Assembly (NCBI GenBank): GCA_963627615.1
Contig: CAVGBV010000001.1
Span: 30,604 to 94,603, forward strand
Length of the DNA stretch: 64,000 bases
Direction: 5' to 3'
Source: Faecimorpha sp963627615
GTDB lineage: Bacteria > Bacillota > Clostridia > Lachnospirales > Bianqueaceae
A program made the position numbers and the translations under genes. Below, piece by piece: positions 26,118 through 34,120 of this stretch. The stretch's first letter is position 1. Each line of letters opens with the position of its first letter. The notes beneath the pieces were generated by a model that ran no database searches, was not told where the DNA came from, and worked only from the letters and a program-made list of their open reading frames with translations.

Positions 26118-27284
26118 TTAGTGCGTTCCGGTAACGTCCAGCGTAACGGAAGCGTCCTCTTTTTTCATAGTGGAATTGGCAATATGCTCATCCAGCAGCT
26201 TCTTGAACAATGCCTCGTCCAGATGTGTCGGATCGACCATTGTGCCGGTCCAATCGGACAGATGCATTGCGTTGGAGATGGACAAACCGCGGATGCCCTC
26301 GCAGCCGGGAGCCAGAAGCGGCGTACCATGCAGAACAGCGGAGGCAAAGTTCGCGAAGATTCCCATGTGGTCACGCAGTGCGGGAGCCTTGGCGGGCGGA
26401 ACAACAATCTCCCAATGCTCCGGAGAGCCAAAACCATTCTGCCAGGTCGCGTTGAATTCATGCTCACCGATACGGTTGCGGGAGAAATGAATCGTATCAT
26501 TTTCAACGACGATTTTGCCGCGGTCGCCGGAGATTTCCAGACGATTGGTTCCGGGTGTCTCATGGGTAGAGGTAACAAACAGACCGGTTGCGCCGTTAGG
26601 ATATTCCAGATAAGCGGTAACATCATTCTCTACTTCAATATCACGGTTAACGCCGTATTTCATAAAGGCACGGACGCCGCAGGGCATTCCGGCGATCCAT
26701 TGCAGAAGGTCAAGATTGTGCGGGCACTGATTCAGCAGTACGCCGCCGCCCTCTCCTTCCCAGGTAGCACGCCAACCGCCGGAGTTATAGTAGCTTTGAG
26801 AACGGTACCAGTTGGTGATCAGCCATACGACACGCTTGATTTCGCCCAGCTCTCCGGATTCCAGCATTTCCTTAACCTTGGCATAAACCGGATTGGTGCG
26901 CTGATTGTACATGATACCGAAGAGTTTGTTGCTCTTAGCAGCGGCCTCGTTCATCTCACGAACCGCGGCAGTATAGACGCCGGCCGGTTTTTCCGTGATG
27001 ACATGCAGGTTGTGTTCCAGAGCGGCGATCACCAGACGGGGGTGATCATAGTGCGGTGTCGCGATGATGACGGCATCCAGCGGGGCCTTCTCAAACATTT
27101 CGATCGCGTCGGAATAGATCTGTACACGATCACTCAGATGGTCGTGGGCCCAGGTGCGGCGCTCCTCTTTGACATCGCAGACAGCGGTCAGCTCGATCTC
27201 AGGAACGGTGCCCTGATCCAGCTTGACACTGTGGCTGGAACCCATGTTTCCGATGCCGACAACGCCAAAACGTACTTTTTCCAT
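26118..27284 (-). CDS. Gfo/Idh/MocA family oxidoreductase
   Basis: 388 residues. An N-terminal Rossmann fold with FGVVGIGNMGSSHS binds NAD(P); the family EKP motif is HVITEKPAGVY and a central SYYNSGGWRATWEGEGGGVLLNQCPHNLDLLQW segment carries the catalytic-region GxxxxxxxxHxxD pattern. Members oxidise or reduce sugars, inositols and related polyols. It is the last gene of a minus-strand operon with two TIM-barrel isomerase/epimerases, a combination usual in inositol, myo-inositol-like or rare-sugar catabolism. AGGAGG precedes the start. Confidence 0.9.
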   Translation of the reverse strand: MEKVRFGVVGIGNMGSSHSVKLDQGTVPEIELTAVCDVKEERRTWAHDHLSDRVQIYSDAIEMFEKAPLDAVIIATPHYDHPRLVIAALEHNLHVITEKPAGVYTAAVREMNEAAAKSNKLFGIMYNQRTNPVYAKVKEMLESGELGEIKRVVWLITNWYRSQSYYNSGGWRATWEGEGGGVLLNQCPHNLDLLQWIAGMPCGVRAFMKYGVNRDIEVENDVTAYLEYPNGATGLFVTSTHETPGTNRLEISGDRGKIVVENDTIHFSRNRIGEHEFNATWQNGFGSPEHWEIVVPPAKAPALRDHMGIFANFASAVLHGTPLLAPGCEGIRGLSISNAMHLSDWTGTMVDPTHLDEALFKKLLDEHIANSTMKKEDASVTLDVTGTH

Positions 27285-27310
27285 TGTGTAACCCTCCTGA
27301 TATAAATATA

Positions 27311-28168
27311 TTATAATGTTTTTAGAATAGACCGAAGCTCATGAGCGGCAGCAGCAAAAAGCTTGGCGCCCATACCGGCATCCTCCTTAACTTGAGAAGT
27401 CGCATCCGCCTCCAGATCGCTGAAGCCGACAAAATTGGTCAGGTGCGGTTCCAGAGAAAGGTAGCCGGAGAATCCGGCTTCACTCAGCCGAGTCAGGACT
27501 TCCTTAACACCGCCGTCTCCGCGTCCGGCTACGGTTACATGCCCATCGGACAGATAAGCGTCCTTGACATGCATGTAAGCGATATACGGAGCCAGCAACT
27601 CGTAAGCGTGCGGATATACCTGAACCTGGCACTGCACAAAGTTGGCCGGGTCAAAAGTTACCTTAAAATTCTTTCCATAAAAGTTCTTGACGAGATCCAG
27701 ACAGCGTTCCGGAATATCGCCGTAAATATACTTTTCATTTTCATGAAGCAGTGTGATGCCGCGGCGGCGGGCTTCCTCCACCATAGCGGACATGCGGCGC
27801 AGGACTTCATCCCGATACAGTGCCGGATCCTGTCCTTCCGGAATATAAAAACTAAAGATACGAATCAGAGGCGTCTCAAACAGCTCCGCCAGATCACAGG
27901 CGTGACAGAATTTCTCAAAGTGCGGCTCAAAGGGATCCGTGATCTTGATTTTGCCCAGCGGAGAACCGACAGCGGATAAGGAGAAACCGCGCTCATCCAG
28001 CCGCTTTTTAACGGTTTTGGCTTCTTCCAGCGAATAGTCGCAGAGATTGCGGCCGTCCACACCGCGCATTTCAATATGATGAATATCCAAAGAATCCAGA
28101 ACATCCATCTGTACGTTCAGATCCGGAGAGATCTCATCTGCAAATCCGGTCAGGGTATAATTTAACAT
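27311..28168 (-). CDS. Sugar phosphate isomerase/epimerase (AP endonuclease 2 fold)
   Basis: 285 residues. Starts NYTLTGFADEISPDLNVQMDVL, with HENEKYIYGD, VTFDPANFVQCQVQVY, MHVKDA and SLEPHL as metal-ligand-bearing strands of a xylose-isomerase-like TIM barrel. Its start overlaps the end of the next upstream gene by 7 bp and GAGGAAG lies within that gene, so translation is coupled. The substrate is unknown; the neighbours suggest a polyol or keto-sugar. Confidence 0.87.
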   Translation of the reverse strand: MLNYTLTGFADEISPDLNVQMDVLDSLDIHHIEMRGVDGRNLCDYSLEEAKTVKKRLDERGFSLSAVGSPLGKIKITDPFEPHFEKFCHACDLAELFETPLIRIFSFYIPEGQDPALYRDEVLRRMSAMVEEARRRGITLLHENEKYIYGDIPERCLDLVKNFYGKNFKVTFDPANFVQCQVQVYPHAYELLAPYIAYMHVKDAYLSDGHVTVAGRGDGGVKEVLTRLSEAGFSGYLSLEPHLTNFVGFSDLEADATSQVKEDAGMGAKLFAAAAHELRSILKTL

Positions 28169-28941
28169 GAAGCTTCCTCCTCTGCGGCCAATTTTTTCAG
28201 GTTTGCGAAGCTGATTGCCAGAGAATCAAAGGGATCTCCCGGGCAAACATCCTGTTCGATTACGATATCCTTAACGCCGGCATCCCGGCAGGCACGGTAG
28301 CACTCATGGAGATCCAGATTGCCGTTGCCCACTTCGGCAAAATGCGGTGTGAAACCTTCCACAGCGAAATCCTTGAAGTGGCAGACCTTCATGCGGTCTT
28401 TGGCACGGCGGATATAAACAGCCGGATTGACGCCGCCCATCTGAAGCCAGTAGGTATCCAGAATGAAGTGGAACTCTTCCGGATGGGTCTGGTCAAAGAG
28501 CATATCCATACCGGTATGATCCCCGAAGCGTGTAAATTCAAAATTGTGATTGTGATAGGCAAACTGCATGCCCTCTTCATGAATCTCATGCGCGATGGGC
28601 GCGATATCGTGAATGAACTTACGGAATCCTTCTTCATCATTGCGGTACTCGCCGGGCATAGCGCCCAGACCGATCGTATCGCAGCCCATCAGCCGATGTT
28701 CCTGGATCAGGGCCGGCAGATCGTTCTGAAGTCTGGAAAAGGGATTGTGCGTTACACAAACATACAGATCCAGCTCATGGATCAGCTCGCCCAGACGGAC
28801 CGGATCCATGGGACCAAAAGCAGAGATCTGAATGGTCTTAAAGCCCATATCCCGAATACGCCGGAGTGTCGTTTCGATCTGTTCCGGTGTTTTGGTAAAG
28901 TCGCGCACCGTATAGAGCTGTGCGCCCAGTGTCATTGCCAT
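28162..28941 (-). CDS. Sugar phosphate isomerase/epimerase, second family member
   Basis: 259 residues. TLGAQLYTVRDF is a typical family start; FAYHNHNFEFTRF, ILDTYWLQMGGV, CHFKDF, EVGNGNLDL and IVIEQDVC supply the metal-binding strands of the TIM barrel. It is only distantly similar to the following paralogue. The operon order (this gene, the second isomerase, then Gfo/Idh) suggests successive steps of one sugar pathway. Confidence 0.87.
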   Translation of the reverse strand: MAMTLGAQLYTVRDFTKTPEQIETTLRRIRDMGFKTIQISAFGPMDPVRLGELIHELDLYVCVTHNPFSRLQNDLPALIQEHRLMGCDTIGLGAMPGEYRNDEEGFRKFIHDIAPIAHEIHEEGMQFAYHNHNFEFTRFGDHTGMDMLFDQTHPEEFHFILDTYWLQMGGVNPAVYIRRAKDRMKVCHFKDFAVEGFTPHFAEVGNGNLDLHECYRACRDAGVKDIVIEQDVCPGDPFDSLAISFANLKKLAAEEEASC

Positions 28942-28962
28942 AAGAATGTCCCCCTTATAATT

Positions 28963-29460
28963 TTAATATATTGGACGTGCCGGCCAATGGCGGCAGACAG
29001 TCACGACCTCATAGATCAGGATCACCGTCTGAAACAGCAGCACCAGAATCCCGAGAAGCTCGATCAATCCCAGAAAACCGGCGAAAAGCTTGGTGATCGT
29101 CAGGAAAAAGTGAGCGGTCAGCAGGCTCTGAAAACGGAGAGAATCATCGGAACCCTTGCTTCGGCCCGGATACATGCATCTTGCGAGAAAGAAGATCAGC
29201 AGAAAACCGGCACAGGACTGAAGCAGCAAAAGCAGGAGTGCCCACGAATCTGTACGGACAAAGAGCCTTGCAAAGCTGCAGAATAATCCGAGAATGGGCC
29301 ATAGGATATGAAAAACGGGTAGTTTTTTATGCGTCAGAAGCGGAATCATTCCGAGAAAAAGCAAAAGGAAGCCCGCACAGTCCGGCAGAATATCTACCTG
29401 ACCGATCACGAGATCCAGAAAGGCCAGAATCATACCGGCCGCGAATAAAACCAGAGACAT
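28963..29460 (-). CDS. Small multi-pass membrane protein
   Basis: 165 residues with about five hydrophobic segments. The N-terminal LDLVIGQVDILPDCAGFLLLFLGMIPL resembles a motif repeated in uncharacterised Firmicutes membrane proteins (D-I-L-P-D within a membrane helix pair). No enzymatic motif is visible. It starts the minus-strand operon, 21 bp before the first isomerase, preceded by AAGGAGG. Function unknown. Confidence 0.75.
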   Translation of the reverse strand: MSLVLFAAGMILAFLDLVIGQVDILPDCAGFLLLFLGMIPLLTHKKLPVFHILWPILGLFCSFARLFVRTDSWALLLLLLQSCAGFLLIFFLARCMYPGRSKGSDDSLRFQSLLTAHFFLTITKLFAGFLGLIELLGILVLLFQTVILIYEVVTVCRHWPARPIY

Positions 29461-29479
29461 GTCAAACCTCCTTAGAAAG

Positions 29480-29508
29480 TGTACATGTTAAACGGCATAG
29501 AATACAAT
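29480..29508 (+). promoter_or_regulatory. Possible promoter for the YmxH-like gene
   Basis: TGTACA (29480-29485), 17-bp spacer, TACAAT (29503-29508), in the divergent spacer between the membrane-protein operon and the YmxH-like gene. A sporulation sigma factor could also use this region. Confidence 0.4.
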
Positions 29509-29532
29509 AAAATTCGGAAAGGAACATAGACC

Positions 29533-29808
29533 ATGGTTCGCCTGGATGAGCTGGAATCCAAAGAGGTCATCAATATCCGGGATGGAGTCCGGCTGGGATA
29601 TGTATGCGACCTGGAACTGGATCTTGCCTGCGGCAGGATCTGTGCATTTATCGTAAGCTGCCCGGCCAAATTCTTCGGGTGGGGCGGCAGGGAAAACCTG
29701 TACCGTGTGCCCTGGGAGATGATCTATCGAATCGGCTGCGATTATATATTGGTAGATTTGGATCCGCAGGTCTGTCTATGCCGGGATAACCGGGACAAGG
29801 AACGATAG
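29533..29808 (+). CDS. YlmC/YmxH family PRC-barrel protein
   Basis: 91 residues. MVRLDELESKEVINIRDGVRLGYVCDLELD is the conserved opening of the YlmC/YmxH family, a single PRC-barrel. FFGWGGRENLYRVPWEMIYRIGCDYILVD is the second conserved block. It is associated with spore formers, but its molecular role is not established. AAAGGAAC precedes the ATG. Its stop is separated by one base from the convergent ApbE gene. Confidence 0.88.
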   Translation: MVRLDELESKEVINIRDGVRLGYVCDLELDLACGRICAFIVSCPAKFFGWGGRENLYRVPWEMIYRIGCDYILVDLDPQVCLCRDNRDKER

Positions 29809-29809
29809 A

Positions 29810-30802
29810 TCAGCCGGAAGTATAGTCGTTGTAAATATAGAGCACTCTTGCGCCGTACTCTGCGGCGAGACTGCGTCCTTCCTCTTCGGGAAGAAGGAAG
29901 AGAGCCGTTGAGAGCATGTCAGCGGCAGCACTGTCCTTGCAGCTGACGGTAACACTGTGATAGCGCCGACCCGGCTGCAGAGTCGCGGGATCGATGATGT
30001 GGTGGTAGCGTACGCCATCGAGATCAAAATACCGTTCGTAGTCACCGCTTGTAACTACACTGGAATCCTGCACCAGCCAGGTCGTATACAGGCTGATATC
30101 TGAGGTGGTATCCGGATTCTGAATACCCACATTCCAGCCGTTCAGTCCGGGTGCGGAGCCGATACAGACGACATTGCCCCCGGCGCTGAACAGAGCGCGC
30201 CGGCATCCGGCCTGACGCAGCAAAAGCTCGATCTGCCCGGCAGCATAGCCCTTCGCCAGCGCACCGGCATCCAGGCGCATCTCCGGATACAGCAGTTCAG
30301 CACTACAATGGTTTTTATCAAGAATCAGACCGGAAGGATCACAGAAGCGGGAAGCCTCCTGCAGTGCGGTTTCCTCCGGAAGGGTAGGATCGTCCGAATA
30401 AAGAGCTTCCTGCCATAGGGAAAGAACGGGTCCCAGAGCAATGTTGACCGTATGGCGGCTGACCTCGTAAGCATCCAGACAGTAGGAAAGAAAATCATAT
30501 AGTTCCGGGGAGACGGTGACTGCGCCCTGCCCGGCGGAAGCATTCAGAGTATACAGATTGACAATCCCATCGTAGGGGACATAAGCGTTATAGAGCTGAT
30601 GATAGTACTCCAGCGCCTGCCGTGTAATCTCATCGTATTTTGCGGCCTCTTCTTCTGAAGAAGCGTACACGGTCAATGTGGAAAAAGTATCAAAATAGTC
30701 GAAGTAGTAGGTTGTGTAGGAAGTCTCTGAAAAACATCCGGAAAATCCCATGCACAAACAACAGAAAGTAAGGAGCAGTACAGCAGAATAGCTGCGGTTC
30801 AT
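29810..30802 (-). CDS. apbE: FAD:protein FMN transferase (ApbE lipoprotein)
   Basis: 330 residues. The start at 30802 follows CGGAGGTGCTTCC; a longer upstream frame is rejected. A lipoprotein signal with lipobox FSGC ends at C25 to C30. ApbE blocks include YFDYFDTFSTLTVYA, MRLDAGALAKGYAAGQ, FSAGGNVVCIG, SSVVTSGDYERYF and HHIIDPATLQPG. It attaches FMN to threonine residues of extracytoplasmic proteins such as Rnf or Nqr subunits. No target gene lies nearby. Confidence 0.92.
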   Translation of the reverse strand: MNRSYSAVLLLTFCCLCMGFSGCFSETSYTTYYFDYFDTFSTLTVYASSEEEAAKYDEITRQALEYYHQLYNAYVPYDGIVNLYTLNASAGQGAVTVSPELYDFLSYCLDAYEVSRHTVNIALGPVLSLWQEALYSDDPTLPEETALQEASRFCDPSGLILDKNHCSAELLYPEMRLDAGALAKGYAAGQIELLLRQAGCRRALFSAGGNVVCIGSAPGLNGWNVGIQNPDTTSDISLYTTWLVQDSSVVTSGDYERYFDLDGVRYHHIIDPATLQPGRRYHSVTVSCKDSAAADMLSTALFLLPEEEGRSLAAEYGARVLYIYNDYTSG

Positions 30803-30927
30803 GGAAGCACCTCCGGAGCCGGCAGACCTGCCGGTACTTTCTCTTACAATACCATAAAAAAGGTAAAAAAGCAATAAAAAAAGTATAGGTGTAAGATTTT
30901 TTTGTAAATAGGAGAGGGAGTGGTTCC

Positions 30928-31698
30928 ATGGAATGCAAGATGGAAGGGTTCTTGTTGACGGTACTGGTGATATGTCTGACAGCGATGTGCGCGGTAGGGT
31001 TTCAGGCAATGGCACGGGTCTGCAGAGAGAAACAGGCGGGAGCGCAGAGCAGAAAAGTCCCGGTATATTGTGTGGAAACTGTGGAAAAAAGAATAGCTCT
31101 CAGCTTTGATGTTGCGACCGGAACACAGGATTTGCGGGAGCTGATGGACATTATGGAAAAGCATCAGGTTCATGCCACCTTTTTTGTCGTGGGGAGCTGG
31201 GTCAGGCGCTGGCCGCAGGAGCTTGCGGAGATTGCGGAGAGAGGGCACGAACTGGCCAGCCATGCGGATCATCATGTAGATATGACGACGATCGGACGGC
31301 AGGAGTGTGTACAGGAGATCACCGCTTTGGATGAAGAAGTGCGCAGGCTGACAGGATACTCGATGAATCTGTTTCGTGCTCCTTACGGCGCCTATAACAA
31401 TCAGGTCATTGAAGCCGCGGAAAGCTGCGGGTACTTAACAGTACAATGGTCGGTAGACAGCCTGGACTGGAAGGAGTATGGGGCGCAGGATATGCTGAAA
31501 AGAGTTCTGGAACATAAAAATCTGAAACCAGGAGCAATCCTGCTCTTTCACAATAATACAAAATATACGGCGCAGGCACTGGATGGAATCCTAGTAGGAC
31601 TGGAAGAAATGGGTTACAGTATAGGTACGGTATCCGAATTGGTTCTGAGAGATAATTACGGGATTGACGCGGAAGGCCGGCAGTATTCCCTCTCTTGA
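30928..31698 (+). CDS. Polysaccharide deacetylase (PdaB-like, sporulation type)
   Basis: 256 residues. One N-terminal membrane anchor or signal (about 8-26), then a NodB-homology domain. Motif 1 is LSFDVATGTQD, keeping the catalytic-base Asp but not the second Asp, as is common in the PdaB subgroup. Motif 2 is SHADHHVDM and motif 3 RAPYGAYN. Late motifs are WSVDSLDWKEYG and GAILLFHNN. It probably acts on peptidoglycan or another cell-wall glycan. It is divergent from apbE with a 125-bp spacer. Confidence 0.85.
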   Translation: MECKMEGFLLTVLVICLTAMCAVGFQAMARVCREKQAGAQSRKVPVYCVETVEKRIALSFDVATGTQDLRELMDIMEKHQVHATFFVVGSWVRRWPQELAEIAERGHELASHADHHVDMTTIGRQECVQEITALDEEVRRLTGYSMNLFRAPYGAYNNQVIEAAESCGYLTVQWSVDSLDWKEYGAQDMLKRVLEHKNLKPGAILLFHNNTKYTAQALDGILVGLEEMGYSIGTVSELVLRDNYGIDAEGRQYSLS

Positions 31699-31730
31699 CA
31701 AATCCATCCGATATGGATACAATAAAAAAG

Positions 31731-32150
31731 TCAGTCCATTTTATTGGAAGTGTCGGCCAGCAGGGCGGCGGGCTCCTCTGAATCTGCGGCCAGATGGTAG
31801 ACGGATGGGTTCAGAGTCTGAAGGTAAGCGTAGAGCATGGCAAAGGTAACGCGGCGGATCTCTGGCGGCTGGTTGGAGATCATGCGCAGAATCTGGTGCA
31901 AATGGGTGTCATCGGTTCCTTGGATGCAGAATAGTGTGTCCAGGCTCATGTCCAGGATGTGCGCAATGCGCACGATGACCTCCAGACTGGGCTTGGCGCC
32001 ATTCTCGATGCGTGAGATATAGGTGGTGCTGCATGGTACCTGATCGGCCAGTTGAAGTTGTGTTAGCCCCAATTCTTTGCGGCGGTGCTGGATCTGTTCC
32101 CCAATATCTGGGTAATCAAAAGGGATCAAATGAACGACCAATGGTATCAT
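31731..32150 (-). CDS. XRE family HTH regulator
   Basis: About 139 residues. The helix-turn-helix is IGEQIQHRRKELGLTQLQLA plus CSTTYISRIENGAKPSLEVI, a classic Cro/C1 domain. A C-terminal helical region (about 75-139) has no known motif. The start is uncertain: ATG 32150 follows GAAAGG with almost no spacing, and a TTG lies 15 bp upstream. It is divergent from the DUF815 ATPase, which it may control. Confidence 0.82.
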   Translation of the reverse strand: MIPLVVHLIPFDYPDIGEQIQHRRKELGLTQLQLADQVPCSTTYISRIENGAKPSLEVIVRIAHILDMSLDTLFCIQGTDDTHLHQILRMISNQPPEIRRVTFAMLYAYLQTLNPSVYHLAADSEEPAALLADTSNKMD

Positions 32151-32320
32151 CCTTTCAAAAAACAAAGTTCGACAAGAAACGAGGGAAATCTTGAAGTGCT
32201 TCTATTATAGACCATATTGTGCATGGAGGCAATTAACAAATCTGGAAAAAATTTCAAAAAATATAAACTGGCTGTTAAGTTCGGAAGGAATACGAGTCGA
32301 TTGATAGGGAGAGAGAACCA

Positions 32321-33598
32321 ATGAATCTGAGATATTTGACAGTATATCACGAAATCACGAAGAATCCGTTGATGCGGATTTTGTCGGAAATGCTGGAAAA
32401 AGCGCCGGAAGAAGCGGAAGGGGATGCCAGTCGCCTGGTAGCGCTTCTGGTGGAACAATCGGAGAAGTATCTTCTGGAGGGACCGGTATTGGAAGCCTGG
32501 GCCTGGCATTGCCTGCTGGGAGACGTAAACGCCTTCAGTATGAATAGTGAGAGGCATTGGGAGGTCGGAAAGGACAGCAGTCTCTATAAAGCGGTGCAGA
32601 GGGACATCCATATCCTTCGGACGGCGCTGCGGGAGAGCCTGAATCTGTTTCGGCGCTATGGTTTGGAGGACTTCGCGCTGCAGTATTGCCGATGCGCTAA
32701 GAAGAGAGCGGATTCCTCACCGGCGGAAAAGAGAGCCGCGGTATTGAAGCAGATGTGTGCGGAACATAGCTTGTTGGGAGAGATGCAGGACGCGGAAGCA
32801 GTCGATGTGCTGAGTGCGTATTATGCACGGCAGGGCTGCGGGATCCTTGCGATGTACCCCATGTTTCGCTGGGAGACGGGACATGGCCTCGTAGGCGTGG
32901 AGAATTACGATGATATCCGCCTGTCTGACCTGATCGGATACCAGTACCAGAAGCAGATGCTGATAGAGAATACCGAAGGGTTTCTGGAGGGGCACGAAGC
33001 CAACAATGTTCTGCTGGCAGGAGCGGGCGGAACCGGAAAATCTTCAGCGGTAAAGGCACTGGTGAACGAATATTTTGATAGGGGGCTGCGGCTGGTGGAA
33101 GTCGGCAAAGAGCAGATGGAGCAGCTGCCGGTCATTCTTCAATATATCGCGGGCCGCGGCAAGCGTTTCGTTCTTTTTATTGACGATCTGTCTTTTGAGG
33201 ATTTTGAAACGGAGTATAAATATATGAAGTCCCTGCTGGAAGGCAGTGTGGAAAAGAAACCGGAGAATGTCGTCTTCTACGCGACGTCCAACCGGCGGCA
33301 CATCATCCAGCAGAAATGGAAGGATCGTCAGACAGAGCATCTGGATCAGGAAGTACACGGGATTGAGGCAATGAATGAAAAGCTGTCGTTGTCACAGCGC
33401 TTCGGATTGACGCTGACATACCCGGTGCCGAATCAGGCGCAATATCTGGAGATTGTCCGGTATTTGGCCCAGAAGCAGGGAATCGCGGCGGACAAAGCTC
33501 TGGAACGGGAAGCGATTCAGTGGTCGATGGAGCAAAAGGGCTTTTCCGGAAGGAGCGCGAGACAGTTTATTCTGTATTACCAGCAGAAAAAACAATAA
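32321..33598 (+). CDS. DUF815-type AAA ATPase
   Basis: 425 residues. The N-terminal ~190 residues are helical and variable. The AAA domain begins with SDLIGYQYQKQMLIENTEGFL, Walker A GAGGTGKSS (about 229-237), Walker B FVLFIDDLSFEDFE and sensor region VVFYATSNRRHI. This is the DUF815 family, a widespread but uncharacterised P-loop group. A strong terminator follows. The XRE gene lies divergently upstream. Confidence 0.85.
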   Translation: MNLRYLTVYHEITKNPLMRILSEMLEKAPEEAEGDASRLVALLVEQSEKYLLEGPVLEAWAWHCLLGDVNAFSMNSERHWEVGKDSSLYKAVQRDIHILRTALRESLNLFRRYGLEDFALQYCRCAKKRADSSPAEKRAAVLKQMCAEHSLLGEMQDAEAVDVLSAYYARQGCGILAMYPMFRWETGHGLVGVENYDDIRLSDLIGYQYQKQMLIENTEGFLEGHEANNVLLAGAGGTGKSSAVKALVNEYFDRGLRLVEVGKEQMEQLPVILQYIAGRGKRFVLFIDDLSFEDFETEYKYMKSLLEGSVEKKPENVVFYATSNRRHIIQQKWKDRQTEHLDQEVHGIEAMNEKLSLSQRFGLTLTYPVPNQAQYLEIVRYLAQKQGIAADKALEREAIQWSMEQKGFSGRSARQFILYYQQKKQ

Positions 33599-33604
33599 AA
33601 AGGC

Positions 33605-33648
33605 GGGAGTACCGCGGGTGTGAGAAAACCTGCGGTACTCCCTTTTTT
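33605..33648. terminator. Bidirectional terminator after the DUF815 ATPase
   Basis: GGGAGTACCGC (33605-33615) pairs with GCGGTACTCCC (33632-33642), followed by T6. A-rich sequence on the other side lets it also serve the convergent Cys/Gly-rich gene. Confidence 0.9.
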
Positions 33649-33672
33649 CAGGAGGTTTTTCAGATATGTGTA

Positions 33673-33897
33673 TTAGCAGCAGGAATTGCCGCAGGAGTTG
33701 CCGCATCCGCTGCCGATTCCATTGCCGTTACCACAGCAGCACAGAATCAGGATCAGGAAGATGATCCAATTACATCCGTCGTTGCCGTTACCGCATCCAT
33801 TGCCGATTCCGCCGCCGCATCCGCATCCATTATCGTTGCCGCAGCAGCACAGCAGCAAAAGAATAATGATCCAATAATTGTTTCCGGCACATCCCAT
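33673..33897 (-). CDS. Tiny Cys/Gly-rich two-helix membrane protein
   Basis: 74 residues, 15 of them cysteine. It is an internal tandem repeat: a hydrophobic stretch YWIIILLLL then CCCGN and a Gly/Asn/Cys tail, followed by NWIIFLILIL then CCCGN and a second such tail. AAAGGGGG lies about 7 bp before the ATG. Similar tiny proteins occur in Clostridia, without known function. A metal-binding, disulfide-linked coat or membrane role is possible but is inference. The opposite-strand frame is a shadow. Confidence 0.65.
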   Translation of the reverse strand: MGCAGNNYWIIILLLLCCCGNDNGCGCGGGIGNGCGNGNDGCNWIIFLILILCCCGNGNGIGSGCGNSCGNSCC

Positions 33898-34045
33898 AGG
33901 GAGAGCCCCCTTTCAAGAGATATTTTACCGGGGAGAGGTTCCCCTGACACTATAGGATATTACGATAGCTTTTCCAGTGTTCCACCGTTTTTTGGAAAAT
34001 TTTTATGAAACATGTCCAAAAATATGCGTGATATCAAAAAAATGC

Positions 34046-34074
34046 TTGACTTGCAGTGAAGAATTTAGTATGAT
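34046..34074 (+). promoter_or_regulatory. Sigma-A-type promoter for the acyltransferase operon
   Basis: TTGACT (34046-34051), 17-bp spacer, TATGAT (34069-34074), 46 bp before the start codon. The preceding 120 bp hold no other recognisable signal. Confidence 0.7.
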
Positions 34075-34120
34075 GAAGTTCACAACCCGCCAGGGCATGA
34101 TATGAAAGGAGGAGCAGAGA

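Noticed and set aside
26112..27305. Long open frame (397 codons) on the plus strand opposite the Gfo/Idh gene
   Set aside because: The minus-strand frame has the full Gfo/Idh motif set and a ribosome site; the plus frame has neither and shows no recognisable domain.
28306..29286. Open frame of 326 codons opposite the isomerase and membrane-protein genes
   Set aside because: It spans the junction of two well-supported minus-strand genes and has no family motif or good ribosome site.
33686..33877. Plus-strand frame rich in Pro/His opposite the Cys/Gly protein
   Set aside because: It is the complement of a Gly/Cys-biased gene; composition is an artefact and no start signal exists.
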